Assembly (NCBI RefSeq): GCF_900110755.1
Contig: NZ_FOFF01000002.1
Span: 310,001-374,000 of the forward strand
Direction of reading: 5' to 3'
From: Streptomyces sp. yr375
GTDB taxonomy: Bacteria; Actinomycetota; Actinomycetes; Streptomycetales; Streptomycetaceae
DNA length: 64,000 bases
In this document: piece after piece, positions 1 through 8,032 of the stretch
Layout of the letters: each line of letters starts with the position of its first letter
How positions within the stretch are numbered: position 1 is the first letter of the stretch
Program-made: the position numbers and the translations under genes
The notes under the pieces: generated by a model
Database searches by the model: none
What the model was told of the DNA's origin: nothing
The model's input: the letters and a program-made list of their open reading frames with translations, nothing else

Positions 1-122
1 CCCGGCGCTGGGGGACGGTGACCGACGTCGTCGGCCCCACGGTGTGGCTCGCGTCCAGCGCGTCCGACTACGTCAACGGCCAGATCATCTTCGTCGACGG
101 CGGCATGACGGTCGTCGTCTGA
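1..122 (+). CDS. SDR oxidoreductase, probable gluconate 5-dehydrogenase (3' end only)
   Basis: Only the last 39 codons are inside the window, in the frame that ends with TGA at 120-122. The visible end has the classic short-chain dehydrogenase tail: WLAS, then SDYVNGQ, then the VDGGM motif just before the C-terminus. Members of this family that sit next to idnD reduce 5-keto-D-gluconate to D-gluconate in the cytoplasm. The catalytic Ser-Tyr-Lys and the nucleotide-binding glycines lie upstream and cannot be checked. The assignment as gluconate 5-dehydrogenase rests on the following idnD and gnd genes. It is followed 28 bp later by idnD on the same strand, so the genes are probably co-transcribed. 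Confidence 0.7.
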   Translation, partial: RRWGTVTDVVGPTVWLASSASDYVNGQIIFVDGGMTVVV

Positions 123-150
123 GAGCCGCCCCGCGAGATTGGGAACACCC

Positions 151-1209
151 ATGTCCTCCAGCAGCACCCCCGACGCCACCCCCGAGGCCACCATCGCGGT
201 CGTCGCCCACGGCGCCGACGACCTCCGCGTCGAGCGGATCGCCGTACGCCCGCCCGGGCCCGGCGAGGCGGTCGTCGCCGTCGCCTACGGCGGCATCTGC
301 GGCTCGGACCTGCACTACTGGCGGCACGGCGCCGTGGGGCAGTCCGTGCTGCGGGCGCCGATGGTCCTCGGGCACGAGGTGGTCGGCACCGTCGTACGGG
401 CGGCGGCCGACGGCACCGGACCGGCCGCGGGCACCCGCGTCGCGGTCCACCCGGCGACGCACGAGGACACCGACGCCCGCTACCCGCACGACCGGCCGAA
501 CCTCTCCCCGGGGGTGCGCTACCTCGGCTCGGCCGCCCGGTTCCCGCACACCGAGGGCGCGTTCGCCCGCGAGATCGTGCTGCCGTCGGCGATGCTGCGC
601 GCCCTGCCCGCGGGACTCGACCTGCGCCTCGCCGCCCTGGCCGAGCCGGCCGCCGTCGCCTGGCACGCCGTGGCGCAGGCGGGCGACCTGCGGGGCAAGC
701 GGGTCCTGGTCGTCGGCAGCGGGCCCATCGGCGCGCTCGCCGTCGCGGTGGCCGCGCGCGCCGGGGCCGCCGAGATCGTGGCCGTCGACCTGCACGCGAA
801 GCCGCTCGAGATCGCCACCGCCGTCGGCGCGACGCGCACGCTGCACGCCGGTGACGCCGAAGGCATCGCCGCCGTGGACGCCGACGTGGTGATCGAGTCC
901 TCCGGCAACCACCGCGGTCTCGCCTCCGCCCTCGCCGGCGCCACCCGGGGCGGCACGGTGGTCATGGTCGGTCTCCTGCCCAACGGCGACCAGCCCGTGC
1001 CGATCGCGCACGCCATCACCCGGGAACTGCGCATGGTCGGCTCGTTCCGGTTCAACGACGAGATCGACCACGTCATCGCGGCGCTGGCCGACGGGAGCCT
1101 GGCCGTCGGACCGGTCGTCACCCACACCTTCGAACTCGACGACGCACTGAAGGCCTTCACCGTCGCCGCCGATGCCTCGGTCTCGGGCAAAGTACTCCTC
1201 ACGTTCTGA
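151..1209 (+). CDS. idnD: L-idonate 5-dehydrogenase (zinc-dependent MDR family)
   Basis: The product is 352 residues, normal for medium-chain zinc alcohol dehydrogenases. It should oxidise L-idonate to 5-ketogluconate. The N-terminal GroES-like domain shows GGICGSDLHYWRHG with the catalytic zinc cysteine at about residue 50, followed by the LGHEVVG zinc histidine/glutamate motif. The Rossmann part carries VVGSGPIGAL. The usual cysteine-rich structural zinc loop is replaced by a cysteine-free stretch around residues 95-115, as in other IdnD-like proteins. I chose the ATG at 151 over an in-frame TTG at 139 because GGGA at 141-144 precedes it. It lies between the SDR end and gnd on the same strand, which supports an idonate/gluconate operon. 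Confidence 0.8.
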   Translation: MSSSSTPDATPEATIAVVAHGADDLRVERIAVRPPGPGEAVVAVAYGGICGSDLHYWRHGAVGQSVLRAPMVLGHEVVGTVVRAAADGTGPAAGTRVAVHPATHEDTDARYPHDRPNLSPGVRYLGSAARFPHTEGAFAREIVLPSAMLRALPAGLDLRLAALAEPAAVAWHAVAQAGDLRGKRVLVVGSGPIGALAVAVAARAGAAEIVAVDLHAKPLEIATAVGATRTLHAGDAEGIAAVDADVVIESSGNHRGLASALAGATRGGTVVMVGLLPNGDQPVPIAHAITRELRMVGSFRFNDEIDHVIAALADGSLAVGPVVTHTFELDDALKAFTVAADASVSGKVLLTF

Positions 1210-1303
1210 TACAGAGTGACTGACACAGACTGCCCAACCAACCGTTTAACCAAGTGTCAGAGTGACTGACCGACTGACTGATCTGATCGAAAGAGGCCCC
1301 CGG

Positions 1304-2761
1304 ATGAGCACCAGCGCAGTGGCGAACATCGGCGTCGTCGGGCTGGCGGTGATGGGATCGAACCTGGCACGCAACCTCGCCTCCCGCGAGGGCAACACCG
1401 TCGCCGTCTACAACCGCACCCATGCCCGTACCGAAGAACTCGTCGACGCCCACCCCGAGGCGGGCTTCGTGGCCGCCTCGTCGATCGACGAGTTCGTCGC
1501 GTCGCTGGCCAGGCCGCGTACCGCGATCATCATGGTGCAGGCGGGAGCGGGCACGGACGCGGTCATCGACCAGCTCGCCGAGCGGTTCGAGCCCGGCGAC
1601 ATCATCGTCGACGGCGGCAACGCGAACTTCCAGGACACCATCGCCCGCGAGCAGCGGATGGCACCCACCGGCATCCACTTCGCGGGCGTCGGCATCTCCG
1701 GCGGCGAGGAGGGCGCCCTCAACGGCCCGTCGATCATGCCGGGCGGCTCGGCGGAGTCCTACGAGACCCTCGGGCCGATCCTCGCGTCGATCGCCGCGGT
1801 CGCCGAGGGCGAACCCTGCGTCACACACGTGGGCACCGACGGCGCCGGCCACTTCGTCAAGATGATCCACAACGGCATCGAGTACGCCGACATGCAGTTG
1901 ATCGGCGAGGCCTACGACCTGCTGCGGACGGTGGGCGGGCTCCAGCCGCAGGCCATCGCCGACACCTTCGCCGACTGGAACAAGGGCCCGCTCGAGTCGT
2001 ACCTGATCGAGATCACCGCGGAGATCCTGCGCCAGGTGGACGCCGCGACCGGACAGCCGTTCGTGGACGTCGTACTGGACCAGGCAGGCTCCAAGGGCAC
2101 CGGCGTGTGGACCGTGCAGAACGCCCTCGACCTCGGCATCCCGGTCGGCGGCATCGCCGAAGCGGTGTTCGCCCGCGCCGTCTCCTCGAAGCCCGCGCAG
2201 CGCGCGGCGGTCCGACGGCTCGTCACGTCCCGCCCGGACGTACAGAAGGTGGACTCCGCGTCCGGCTTCGCGGAGGACGTGGCCAAGGCCCTCTACGCCT
2301 CGAAGGTCGTCGCCTACGCGCAGGGCTTCGACGCGATCATCGCCGGAGCCGAGAAGTACGGCTGGAACATCCACAAGGACGCCATCGCCAAGATCTGGCG
2401 CGGCGGCTGCATCATCCGCGCCCGCTTCCTCAACCGCATCGCCGAGGCGTACACCGAGAACCCGGACATCGCGACGCTGCTCGAAGCCCCGTACTTCGCG
2501 CAGGCCGTCGCCGAGGGCGAGGCCGCCTGGCGGCGCATCGTCGCCACCGCCGCGCTCTCCGGGGTGCCGGTCCCGGGCTTCAGCTCCGCACTGAGCTACT
2601 ACGACTCGCTGGCCGCCGAGCGGCTCCCCGCAGCGCTCATCCAGGGGCAGCGCGACTTCTTCGGCGCCCACACCTACCGCCGCACCGACAAGGAGGGCAC
2701 CTTCCACACCCTGTGGTCCGGCGACCGCACCGAGACCGAGACCGAGGGCTCCAGCCACTGA
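1304..2761 (+). CDS. gnd: 6-phosphogluconate dehydrogenase, decarboxylating
   Basis: The 485-residue product matches the usual length of the long, NADP-dependent form. It converts 6-phosphogluconate to ribulose 5-phosphate with release of CO2. The N-terminal nucleotide-binding motif reads GLAVMGSNLARN. It is followed by the GGNANF and SGGEEGALNGPSIMPGG stretches, the substrate-site segment KMIHNGIEYADMQLIGEAYD and the C-terminal substrate lid. An open frame extends to a GTG at 1262, but the ATG at 1304 is preceded by AGAGG and aligns with family N-termini. Placed after idnD, it probably feeds idonate/gluconate carbon into the pentose phosphate pathway; the gluconate kinase needed in between is not in the window. 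Confidence 0.95.
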   Translation: MSTSAVANIGVVGLAVMGSNLARNLASREGNTVAVYNRTHARTEELVDAHPEAGFVAASSIDEFVASLARPRTAIIMVQAGAGTDAVIDQLAERFEPGDIIVDGGNANFQDTIAREQRMAPTGIHFAGVGISGGEEGALNGPSIMPGGSAESYETLGPILASIAAVAEGEPCVTHVGTDGAGHFVKMIHNGIEYADMQLIGEAYDLLRTVGGLQPQAIADTFADWNKGPLESYLIEITAEILRQVDAATGQPFVDVVLDQAGSKGTGVWTVQNALDLGIPVGGIAEAVFARAVSSKPAQRAAVRRLVTSRPDVQKVDSASGFAEDVAKALYASKVVAYAQGFDAIIAGAEKYGWNIHKDAIAKIWRGGCIIRARFLNRIAEAYTENPDIATLLEAPYFAQAVAEGEAAWRRIVATAALSGVPVPGFSSALSYYDSLAAERLPAALIQGQRDFFGAHTYRRTDKEGTFHTLWSGDRTETETEGSSH

Positions 2762-2795
2762 CCGAACCGTTCGGTTCCGGCCGCATCATCTGACC

Positions 2796-2826
2796 GCGAG
2801 TACGGGATATCGCATTCCGTACTCGC
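2796..2826. terminator. Inverted repeat after gnd
   Basis: Perfect 10-bp arms GCGAGTACGG and CCGTACTCGC flank an 11-nt loop. It starts 35 bp after the gnd stop and ends 30 bp before the start of the Crp-like gene. It could end the gnd transcript or be an operator for the downstream regulator. There is no T-tract, which is normal for terminators in GC-rich actinobacteria. Confidence 0.5.
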
Positions 2827-2855
2827 CCGGTCACCCGTTCGCCTAGCGTGATCGC

Positions 2856-3511
2856 ATGAGCGAAGATCATGTCTTCTCGGTGCGGACCCTCCGGGATCTG
2901 GTGTCGGACGAGGCGTGGGCAGGGCTGACCCGGCACCGGCCCAGAACCTACCCGGCGGACAAGACCCTGTTACGGCAGGGCGACGCGGGCACCCATGTGC
3001 TGGCCCTGATCAGCGGAATGGTGAAGGTGGTCCGCACGGACCGCGACGGGCGGCAGCGGCTGCTCGCCTTCCGCGGCCGGGGGAGATCCTGGGCGAGATG
3101 GCGCTCCAGCACGGCGGAGAGCGCCTGGCTGATGTGCAGACCATGAGCGAATGCAAAGCATCGCTCATTCTCGCCGAGGACTTCCGCCACTTCGTACGCG
3201 ACCACCAGTTGGCCGATCCCCTTGCCACGCTGGCCTCCAGCCGACTGCTGGAGCAGACCCGCATCTACGACGGCTCCGTGTGCGAACGACTGGCCATGGC
3301 GCTGCTCCGCCTGGTCGAGGTCTCCGGCGACGTGCACTCCTTCTCCCTCACCAGGGAGGAGCTGGCCCAGCACATCGGAGTGGGCCGCAACTCCGTCACC
3401 AAGGCCCTGACCCAGCTCGGTCCGGGTCTGGTGCGCGCCGGGAAGGACCGCATCGAGGTGACCGGCGTCGACGGGTTGAGGAAGACGCTCGCCGCCGCCA
3501 CCCGCGCCTGA
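2856..3511 (+). pseudogene. Crp/Fnr-family transcriptional regulator with a frameshift
   Basis: The first part, from ATG 2856, encodes the start of a cyclic-nucleotide-binding jelly roll (RTYPADKTLLRQGDAGTH, then the strand ISGMVKVVRT). Near 3078-3084 the frame changes. The continuation in another frame reads PGEILGEMALQHGGERLADV, which is the expected phosphate-binding-cassette region, and goes on to a C-terminal Crp-type winged helix (LTREELAQHIGVGRNSVTKALTQLG). Restoring one C in the run GGCCGGGGG joins both parts into one protein of about 218 residues. It is therefore either a pseudogene or a sequencing error. It lies directly upstream of the cyclase-like gene on the same strand, so it may regulate that region. 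The ligand cannot be told from sequence. Confidence 0.8.
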
Positions 3512-3516
3512 GCGCC

Positions 3517-3530
3517 GTGGCCCACGTCAC
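3517..3530. promoter_or_regulatory. Possible Crp-type site upstream of the cyclase-like operon
   Basis: The sequence GTGGCCCACGTCAC fits the GTG-N6-GNCAC pattern that I recall for the Streptomyces coelicolor Crp protein. It lies about 130 bp before the start of the cyclase-like gene. The pattern is short and will occur by chance in GC-rich DNA. The main reason to list it is a second copy in the promoter region of the next operon. Confidence 0.3.
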
Positions 3531-3611
3531 ACTCCGTCCGCACTCGCGAAGCGGACCGTCCACGCCCCCGCTGTGAAGCTCGAGTGGCACGACCACCCCG
3601 AACACCCGCGT

Positions 3612-3643
3612 CCCCGCCCGGCCCTGCGACGGGCCGGGCGGGG
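3612..3643. terminator. Perfect 13-bp GC hairpin just before the cyclase-like gene
   Basis: Arms CCCCGCCCGGCCC and GGGCCGGGCGGGG enclose a 6-nt loop. The hairpin ends only 6 bp before the ribosome binding site GGAGGAG. It follows the Crp-like gene by about 100 bp. It may be a terminator of that gene, or a structure in the leader of the next mRNA that could limit expression. Confidence 0.5.
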
Positions 3644-3662
3644 CCTCACGGAGGAGCGACAC

Positions 3663-4604
3663 ATGCGCGAGCACATCGGCGACCTGCCCCAGGAGAGTTC
3701 CGGTCCCAACACCCGGAGTCGTCCGCTGCCCCCTTATCGGGGCATCCTGGCCGTGGATGCCAAGGGCTTCACGGGGCACCCCGCCATCGAGCACGAGATC
3801 ATCAGCCGTGCCGTCCCGCGACTCCTCGAAACCGCCCTGGTGCGGGCGGAGTTGCGGGAGCTCTGGAACGACCGCAGGTTCCCCGCCTCGACCGGCGACG
3901 GCTACGTCTTCGGGTTCGACCCCACCCTGATGCCCTTCGTGATCCATCCCCTGCTGCTCACGCTCCAGGACGTGCTGACCGACTACAACGTGCTGTCCCA
4001 CGGCGCGGTCCCCATCAGGCTCCGGGTCAGCCTGCACATCGGCCCGCTGCCGGACACCGGCGACGAGTTCGGCGGGAACGGGACGGCGCGCAACGACACG
4101 CACCGGCTGCTCGACTCCGTCCCCGTCAAAGCCGTCCTCGCCTCGCACAAGGAGAACATCACGCACGTGGCGGCCATCCTCTCGGACCGCTGCTACGAGG
4201 ACGCCGTCGCCGGCGGCTACACCGGGCGCCACCTCGACCACTTCGTGCAGGTGGCCGCGACCGTGGACGGCAAGCCCTTCGCCCAACGGGCCTGGATCTA
4301 CGTACCCCAGCCGTCCGGGCCACTGTACGAAGAGGCGCTGACCGACGGCGGCAGCACGGCCGAGGCGGCGGTACGGGAAGGTGCCGACGAGGACGCCCGT
4401 CCGCCGAAGAAGGCCAAGCCGCAGGGGAGCCGGGTGAAGAACAGCGCGCCCAACGGAAACATCAACACGGGTACGGTGCACGGCGGTCAGAGCGTGGGCA
4501 ACTACCACGTCGCCGGGGACCACGTCGAGGGAAACAAGGCCGGTCGCGTCCGCGGCTTCCAGGGCGACCAGGTCCGCGGCGACAAGAACCAGGGCCGATC
4601 GTGA
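3663..4604 (+). CDS. Nucleotidyl-cyclase-like protein with C-terminal Asn/Gly signalling motif
   Basis: The 313-residue protein has a class III nucleotidyl-cyclase-like core. VDAKGF (31-36) is in the place of the first metal-binding strand, STGDGYVFGF (76-85) carries the second metal aspartate, and RVSLHIGP (121-128) and NDTHRLLDS (144-152) match later family strands. The usual adenine-selecting lysine and aspartate are not obvious, so activity and product are open. A hydrophilic linker leads to NGNINTGTVHGGQ at residues 264-276 and a Gly/Asp-rich tail. The same motif recurs in three nearby genes. The start at ATG 3663 has GGAGGAG upstream. The stop overlaps the next start by 4 bp (GTGA), so translation is coupled. 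I infer a role as sensor or signal generator. Confidence 0.72.
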   Translation: MREHIGDLPQESSGPNTRSRPLPPYRGILAVDAKGFTGHPAIEHEIISRAVPRLLETALVRAELRELWNDRRFPASTGDGYVFGFDPTLMPFVIHPLLLTLQDVLTDYNVLSHGAVPIRLRVSLHIGPLPDTGDEFGGNGTARNDTHRLLDSVPVKAVLASHKENITHVAAILSDRCYEDAVAGGYTGRHLDHFVQVAATVDGKPFAQRAWIYVPQPSGPLYEEALTDGGSTAEAAVREGADEDARPPKKAKPQGSRVKNSAPNGNINTGTVHGGQSVGNYHVAGDHVEGNKAGRVRGFQGDQVRGDKNQGRS

Positions 4605-6799
4605 CCACGGACGAAACACCGGACGAAGCGCCGGACGAGACACCGGACGAAGGGCCGACGTCCGAGGGCCGGTCCGAGGACGAGTCGTCGCGCGCCGAAC
4701 CGGAGCACGACGTGTCCGAGTTGTTCGCCGCCCTCGGCGGAGCGACGGGCAGACTGGGAGCGCCGATCGTCTACGCCCCGGGCGGAAACATCAACGCGGG
4801 CTCCGTCCACGGCGGCCAACGGGTGCAGAACAACCAGAACAACCGGAACAACCCGACGGACGAGCGGCGGACACGTCGTGCGGCGAGGGTGCACGAGGGG
4901 CCGGTCCCGGAGGCGGAGGTGCGGGCCGCCGCCTTCGGGTTCGCGGAACCCGCATGGTTCCCGGACGCCCTCGCGGAGCTGCGACGAGGGCTGCTCTTCC
5001 TCGCCGGACGCCCGGGATCGGGCCGCCGCACCGCGGCACTCAACCTCCTGCGCGAGCGCTGCGGGAAGGACGCCCCGCTGCGCGCCCTGGACAGCGTCAC
5101 CGAACTCGACCGGTGGCAGCCCGCCGACACCTCGGCGCGCGGCTACCTCGTGGACGGCCTCTTCCCGTCCCGCCCGCTCGGACCCGGCGTGCTCGGCCAT
5201 GTGCGTTCCCTGCTGGACGAGGCCGAGGCGTGCATGGTGATCGTCCTGCCCGACGACACGGCCCTGCTGCGCCGCCTCGAACAAGACCTCCATGTCCGCC
5301 CCGTCATGTGCGAACCGCCGCCGCCGTCCGCGGTGTTCGGCAGCCGCTTCGCGGCGGAGGTACCGGACCAGCGCGAGCGGGAGCGCCTGCTGACGGCACT
5401 GAAAGGCCCCCTGCTGGGGGAACTCCTGGTCCCCGAACTGGTGCCGGCCGAAGTCGTCGAGCTGGTGACGGCCATCGTCGAGGCCGACGGCGACGCGACG
5501 GCGCTCGGCGACCTCCGGGCCCGGCTGAGCTACCGGGCCGAGCGCGAAGTCCCGGAACTCATAGGCAAGTTGCGCGACGACCCCGACGCCCTGGCCTTCC
5601 TGCTGGCCGCGTGCGTCTTCGAGCGGCTGGACCACCGGATCGTGAGGGAGGAGGCCGACCGGCTCCTCGAACTCTCCGAGGGGCGCCTGACGGCGGTGTT
5701 ACCGGCGACGGACTCCCAGGGCACCCGCAACGAGCGACAGCCCAACCCGGACTTCGTCTTCCGGCGCCCCCTGACGGAACTGCTGCACGCCGTCCGGGCC
5801 TCCCGGCAGCCGCGTCAGATCCGTACCGACGGGGCCTACGCGCACAGCGTGGAAACGGTCGCCTTCGTCAGGCACCGGCAGGCCGAAACCGTCCTCAGAC
5901 ATGTCTGGCGGGAGTACGGCCAACTGTCGGAGCTGCTCGTCAAGTGGCTGCGCGAGGTGAACCGCGACAGCGAACTGACGCAACCGGTGGGCCGGGTCAT
6001 GGGCATGGCGACGAGTTGGGGAGGCGGACGCCGGGCACTGCGCCACGTTCAGGCCCTGGCCGAGTCCGAGCGCACCACCAGCCGCCTCATCGCGGCGCAC
6101 GCCCTGGGCATCGCCGCCGAGGACCCCGTGCTGGTCGCGGAGGTGCGCTACCGCCTCCAGCGCTGGAGCCTGGCGGTCAGCCCCCATCTGAGGACCACGG
6201 TGGCGTACGCGTGCGGTGCGGAGTTCGGGCTGTCGCGCACCGATGTGGCGCTGGGTCTGCTCCACACCCTCATCCGTGGCGTGCGGACGGGCGACGGACA
6301 CGACGAGGGGGAAGTCCGGGTCGGCATGGCGGTGCGCGTGGCGATCCTGAGCCTGTTCCAGGCGGGCAACGAGGAGGCGGTGTTCGGCCGTCTGTGGGAG
6401 TGGCTGACCGCCGACGAGTCGGACCCGGAGCAACTGCTCGTCCTGTTCGCCCAGTTGCTCCAGTCGCCGGCCCCGCAGTGGTTCCAGCGACAGCTTGCCG
6501 ACGAGACCGCTCAGGGGCGGCTGATCATCGACGTCATTCGCCGGGCGTTGAATGCGGACGGTTCGTTCGACATGACCTGCGCGGCATTGTTGCGGTGGGC
6601 GGATTGGGGCCGGTGGGACGAAACCCTGGCCCGGGCCGTGGAACATCTTTTCGCCGCATTGGCACGCTCCATGCGACACGGTGAGTTCCGGCTGTTCGTG
6701 GAAATGAGCGAAAGAGACACCGAAGGCTGGGCGGGGCACGACCTCGCCCGGAATTCCATCGACCGATGGCGCAATGGAGTGCAGGGGGAGGCGGCGTGA
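4601..6799 (+). CDS. P-loop-like protein 1, degenerate Walker A, with N-terminal Asn/Gly motif
   Basis: The product is 732 residues. An acidic N-terminus with D-E-T/A-P repeats is followed by GGNINAGSVHGGQ at 61-73 and an Asn-rich stretch. A P-loop-like segment GRPGSGRRT lies at 136-144: the usual lysine and first threonine are both replaced by arginine. A hydrophobic strand CMVIVLPDD in Walker B position follows. The remaining 500 residues are helical and HEAT/ARM-like in character. The protein at 8022-10151 has the same order and matching segments, so the two are paralogues. This layout recalls STAND-type ATPases with an inactivated nucleotide site in bacterial conflict systems. That assignment is inference. 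GTG start by 4-bp overlap. Confidence 0.72.
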   Translation: MTTDETPDEAPDETPDEGPTSEGRSEDESSRAEPEHDVSELFAALGGATGRLGAPIVYAPGGNINAGSVHGGQRVQNNQNNRNNPTDERRTRRAARVHEGPVPEAEVRAAAFGFAEPAWFPDALAELRRGLLFLAGRPGSGRRTAALNLLRERCGKDAPLRALDSVTELDRWQPADTSARGYLVDGLFPSRPLGPGVLGHVRSLLDEAEACMVIVLPDDTALLRRLEQDLHVRPVMCEPPPPSAVFGSRFAAEVPDQRERERLLTALKGPLLGELLVPELVPAEVVELVTAIVEADGDATALGDLRARLSYRAEREVPELIGKLRDDPDALAFLLAACVFERLDHRIVREEADRLLELSEGRLTAVLPATDSQGTRNERQPNPDFVFRRPLTELLHAVRASRQPRQIRTDGAYAHSVETVAFVRHRQAETVLRHVWREYGQLSELLVKWLREVNRDSELTQPVGRVMGMATSWGGGRRALRHVQALAESERTTSRLIAAHALGIAAEDPVLVAEVRYRLQRWSLAVSPHLRTTVAYACGAEFGLSRTDVALGLLHTLIRGVRTGDGHDEGEVRVGMAVRVAILSLFQAGNEEAVFGRLWEWLTADESDPEQLLVLFAQLLQSPAPQWFQRQLADETAQGRLIIDVIRRALNADGSFDMTCAALLRWADWGRWDETLARAVEHLFAALARSMRHGEFRLFVEMSERDTEGWAGHDLARNSIDRWRNGVQGEAA

Positions 6800-7680
6800 G
6801 CGACGAATCGGCCGAGCGGCTCTACGTCCGGACGGTCAGACCGCCCTGGCGGGAAATCATCAGTCACCGCTGGTCCGCCGCGAGGGACTGGTCCCTCGTG
6901 CTCAGAGACACCGAGGGCGCCTATTTCGTACTGGGCCACCGTGGAGATCCCGACGACACGGGCGCTCATCTGCCGGTGCCGGACGAGGCCGCGGCGCCCG
7001 CCACGGGCGGCAGCTACACCGACGTCTTCCGCGTGGACGTCACCGAGCACGTGGACACCCGGGCCATCGGACTTCCCACCGTGTACGGCACCGAATCGGT
7101 GGACCTGTGGGTGGCGTGGTGGGTGCACGATCCGGTGCGCGTCGTGCGCACGAGAACAGTGCACGGCTGGCACGTCGTCCGCACCCGTCTCACCGCCGTC
7201 CTGCGCGACTTGGCCGAGGCCCAGACGGTGGCGGGCAACGGGCTCGGCGCCCCGGAGATCATGCAGCACCTGGGCATACCGCAGCGCGTCGAGGAAACGG
7301 GCCTGAGCTACCGGGTGTTCGACGTACGGCTCCGGGAAACCGGCGAGGAACTCCTCCTCGGCCAGCAGGAGAACGAGGGGGTCCGCTACTCCTGGACGAC
7401 CAGCCGGCGCGGCGAATACGAGTTCTGCCTCCAGGCGCTGCACGCCGGACCGGTGTCCTTGGCGGCGCTCTGGCTGCTCCGGCACCCCGATCAGGTGCGC
7501 CAGGTGCTGGACTGGTCGGTGGACCATCAGGACCTGCTCAGCCCGCCGCGCTCCGACTGGCAGGAAGAACTCGCCGTCCTGCTCGGAACGTTGACCGACC
7601 AGGAACGTAAGGAAATCTCCTACATTCTGCGCGACCGCATCTCCGCGCTGGGCCGCCAGGTTCCCGGCATGTCCAACTGA
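6796..7680 (+). CDS. Uncharacterised protein, possibly SPFH/Band 7-like
   Basis: The 294-residue protein starts at GTG 6796, overlapping the previous stop by 4 bp and preceded by GGGGGAGG. The centre has a beta-rich stretch, VDLWVAWWVHDPVRVVRTRT, which resembles the DPV-type core of Band 7/prohibitin domains, followed by helices ending in RLTAVLRDLAEA. The C-terminal third (SDWQEELAVLLGTLTDQERK) looks helical. No signal peptide or membrane segment is seen. The resemblance to SPFH is weak, and I would not rely on it. Tight coupling to the cyclase-like and P-loop-like genes, followed by a terminator, shows that the three act as one transcription unit. Confidence 0.65.
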   Translation: MSDESAERLYVRTVRPPWREIISHRWSAARDWSLVLRDTEGAYFVLGHRGDPDDTGAHLPVPDEAAAPATGGSYTDVFRVDVTEHVDTRAIGLPTVYGTESVDLWVAWWVHDPVRVVRTRTVHGWHVVRTRLTAVLRDLAEAQTVAGNGLGAPEIMQHLGIPQRVEETGLSYRVFDVRLRETGEELLLGQQENEGVRYSWTTSRRGEYEFCLQALHAGPVSLAALWLLRHPDQVRQVLDWSVDHQDLLSPPRSDWQEELAVLLGTLTDQERKEISYILRDRISALGRQVPGMSN

Positions 7681-7712
7681 AACTCGAACAAGCCGAGTAA
7701 CTCTCATAGCTG

Positions 7713-7746
7713 GACGGGCGCGTTGCCTTCGGGCGGCGTGCCCGTC
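7713..7746 (+). terminator. Terminator of the first three-gene operon
   Basis: A 15-bp stem with three G:U pairs closes a TTCG tetraloop: GACGGGCGCGTTGCC, TTCG, then GGCGGCGTGCCCGTC, followed by TTCCTT. It lies 32 bp after the 6796-7680 gene. Confidence 0.75.
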
Positions 7747-7783
7747 TTCCTTATGTGAGCAGCGCGCTGCACTGCCCAGCATA

Positions 7784-7799
7784 TGTGACTGCGGTCACT
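7784..7799. promoter_or_regulatory. Crp-type palindrome upstream of the second operon
   Basis: TGTGACTGCGGTCACT contains the perfect inverted repeat GTGAC-TGCG-GTCAC. It fits both the general Crp consensus TGTGA-N6-TCACA (one mismatch) and the GTG-N6-GNCAC pattern. It lies 57 bp before the 58-residue peptide gene. Together with a Crp-like gene and a cyclase-like gene just upstream, it is a plausible control site. Confidence 0.45.
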
Positions 7800-7855
7800 T
7801 TCCGTGTGCACTCCGGGAGCAGACGGGTGGGCGGGGATGCGCGAATCTCGACGAC

Positions 7856-8032
7856 ATGAGAGAAGAGGAATTCGAGGAGCCGGATAACGCCGAAGAGCCG
7901 GAAGTCCAGCCCGCCATGGTGCTGAACGCCGAGCGCGGAATCATCAATACCGGCACCGTCCACGGCGGCCAGCACATCACGTCCATCGACTTCTCCGGCC
8001 ATCTCGCCGACGGAGTTGACGGTGAAATCTGA
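7856..8032 (+). CDS. 58-residue acidic peptide carrying the shared Asn/Gly motif
   Basis: The short frame begins ATG AGA GAA GAG and ends TGA at 8030-8032. The N-terminal 20 residues are strongly acidic (E-E-E-F-E-E-P-D-N-A-E-E). Residues 27-39 read RGIINTGTVHGGQ, nearly identical to the motif in the cyclase-like protein and in P-loop-like protein 1. A short tail (HITSIDFSGHLADGVDGEI) follows. There is no other domain, so the motif is essentially the whole protein. The ribosome binding site is weak. Its end overlaps the GTG start of the next gene by 11 bp. The repeated motif at protein level is the main reason to call it a real gene. A bait, seed or inhibitor of motif assembly is inference. 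Confidence 0.65.
   Translation: MREEEFEEPDNAEEPEVQPAMVLNAERGIINTGTVHGGQHITSIDFSGHLADGVDGEI

Noticed and set aside
1199..2758. 519-codon open frame on the minus strand opposite gnd
   Set aside because: gnd is unmistakable on the other strand; the antisense frame has no domain signatures.
3573..3662. Longer start for the cyclase-like gene at 3573
   Set aside because: The extra 30 codons span the GC hairpin and are Pro/Arg-rich; ATG 3663 has a strong ribosome binding site.
3584..4600. N-terminal extension of P-loop-like protein 1 by about 340 codons
   Set aside because: This part is an out-of-frame reading of the cyclase-like gene; the GTG at 4601 with a 4-bp overlap is the natural start.
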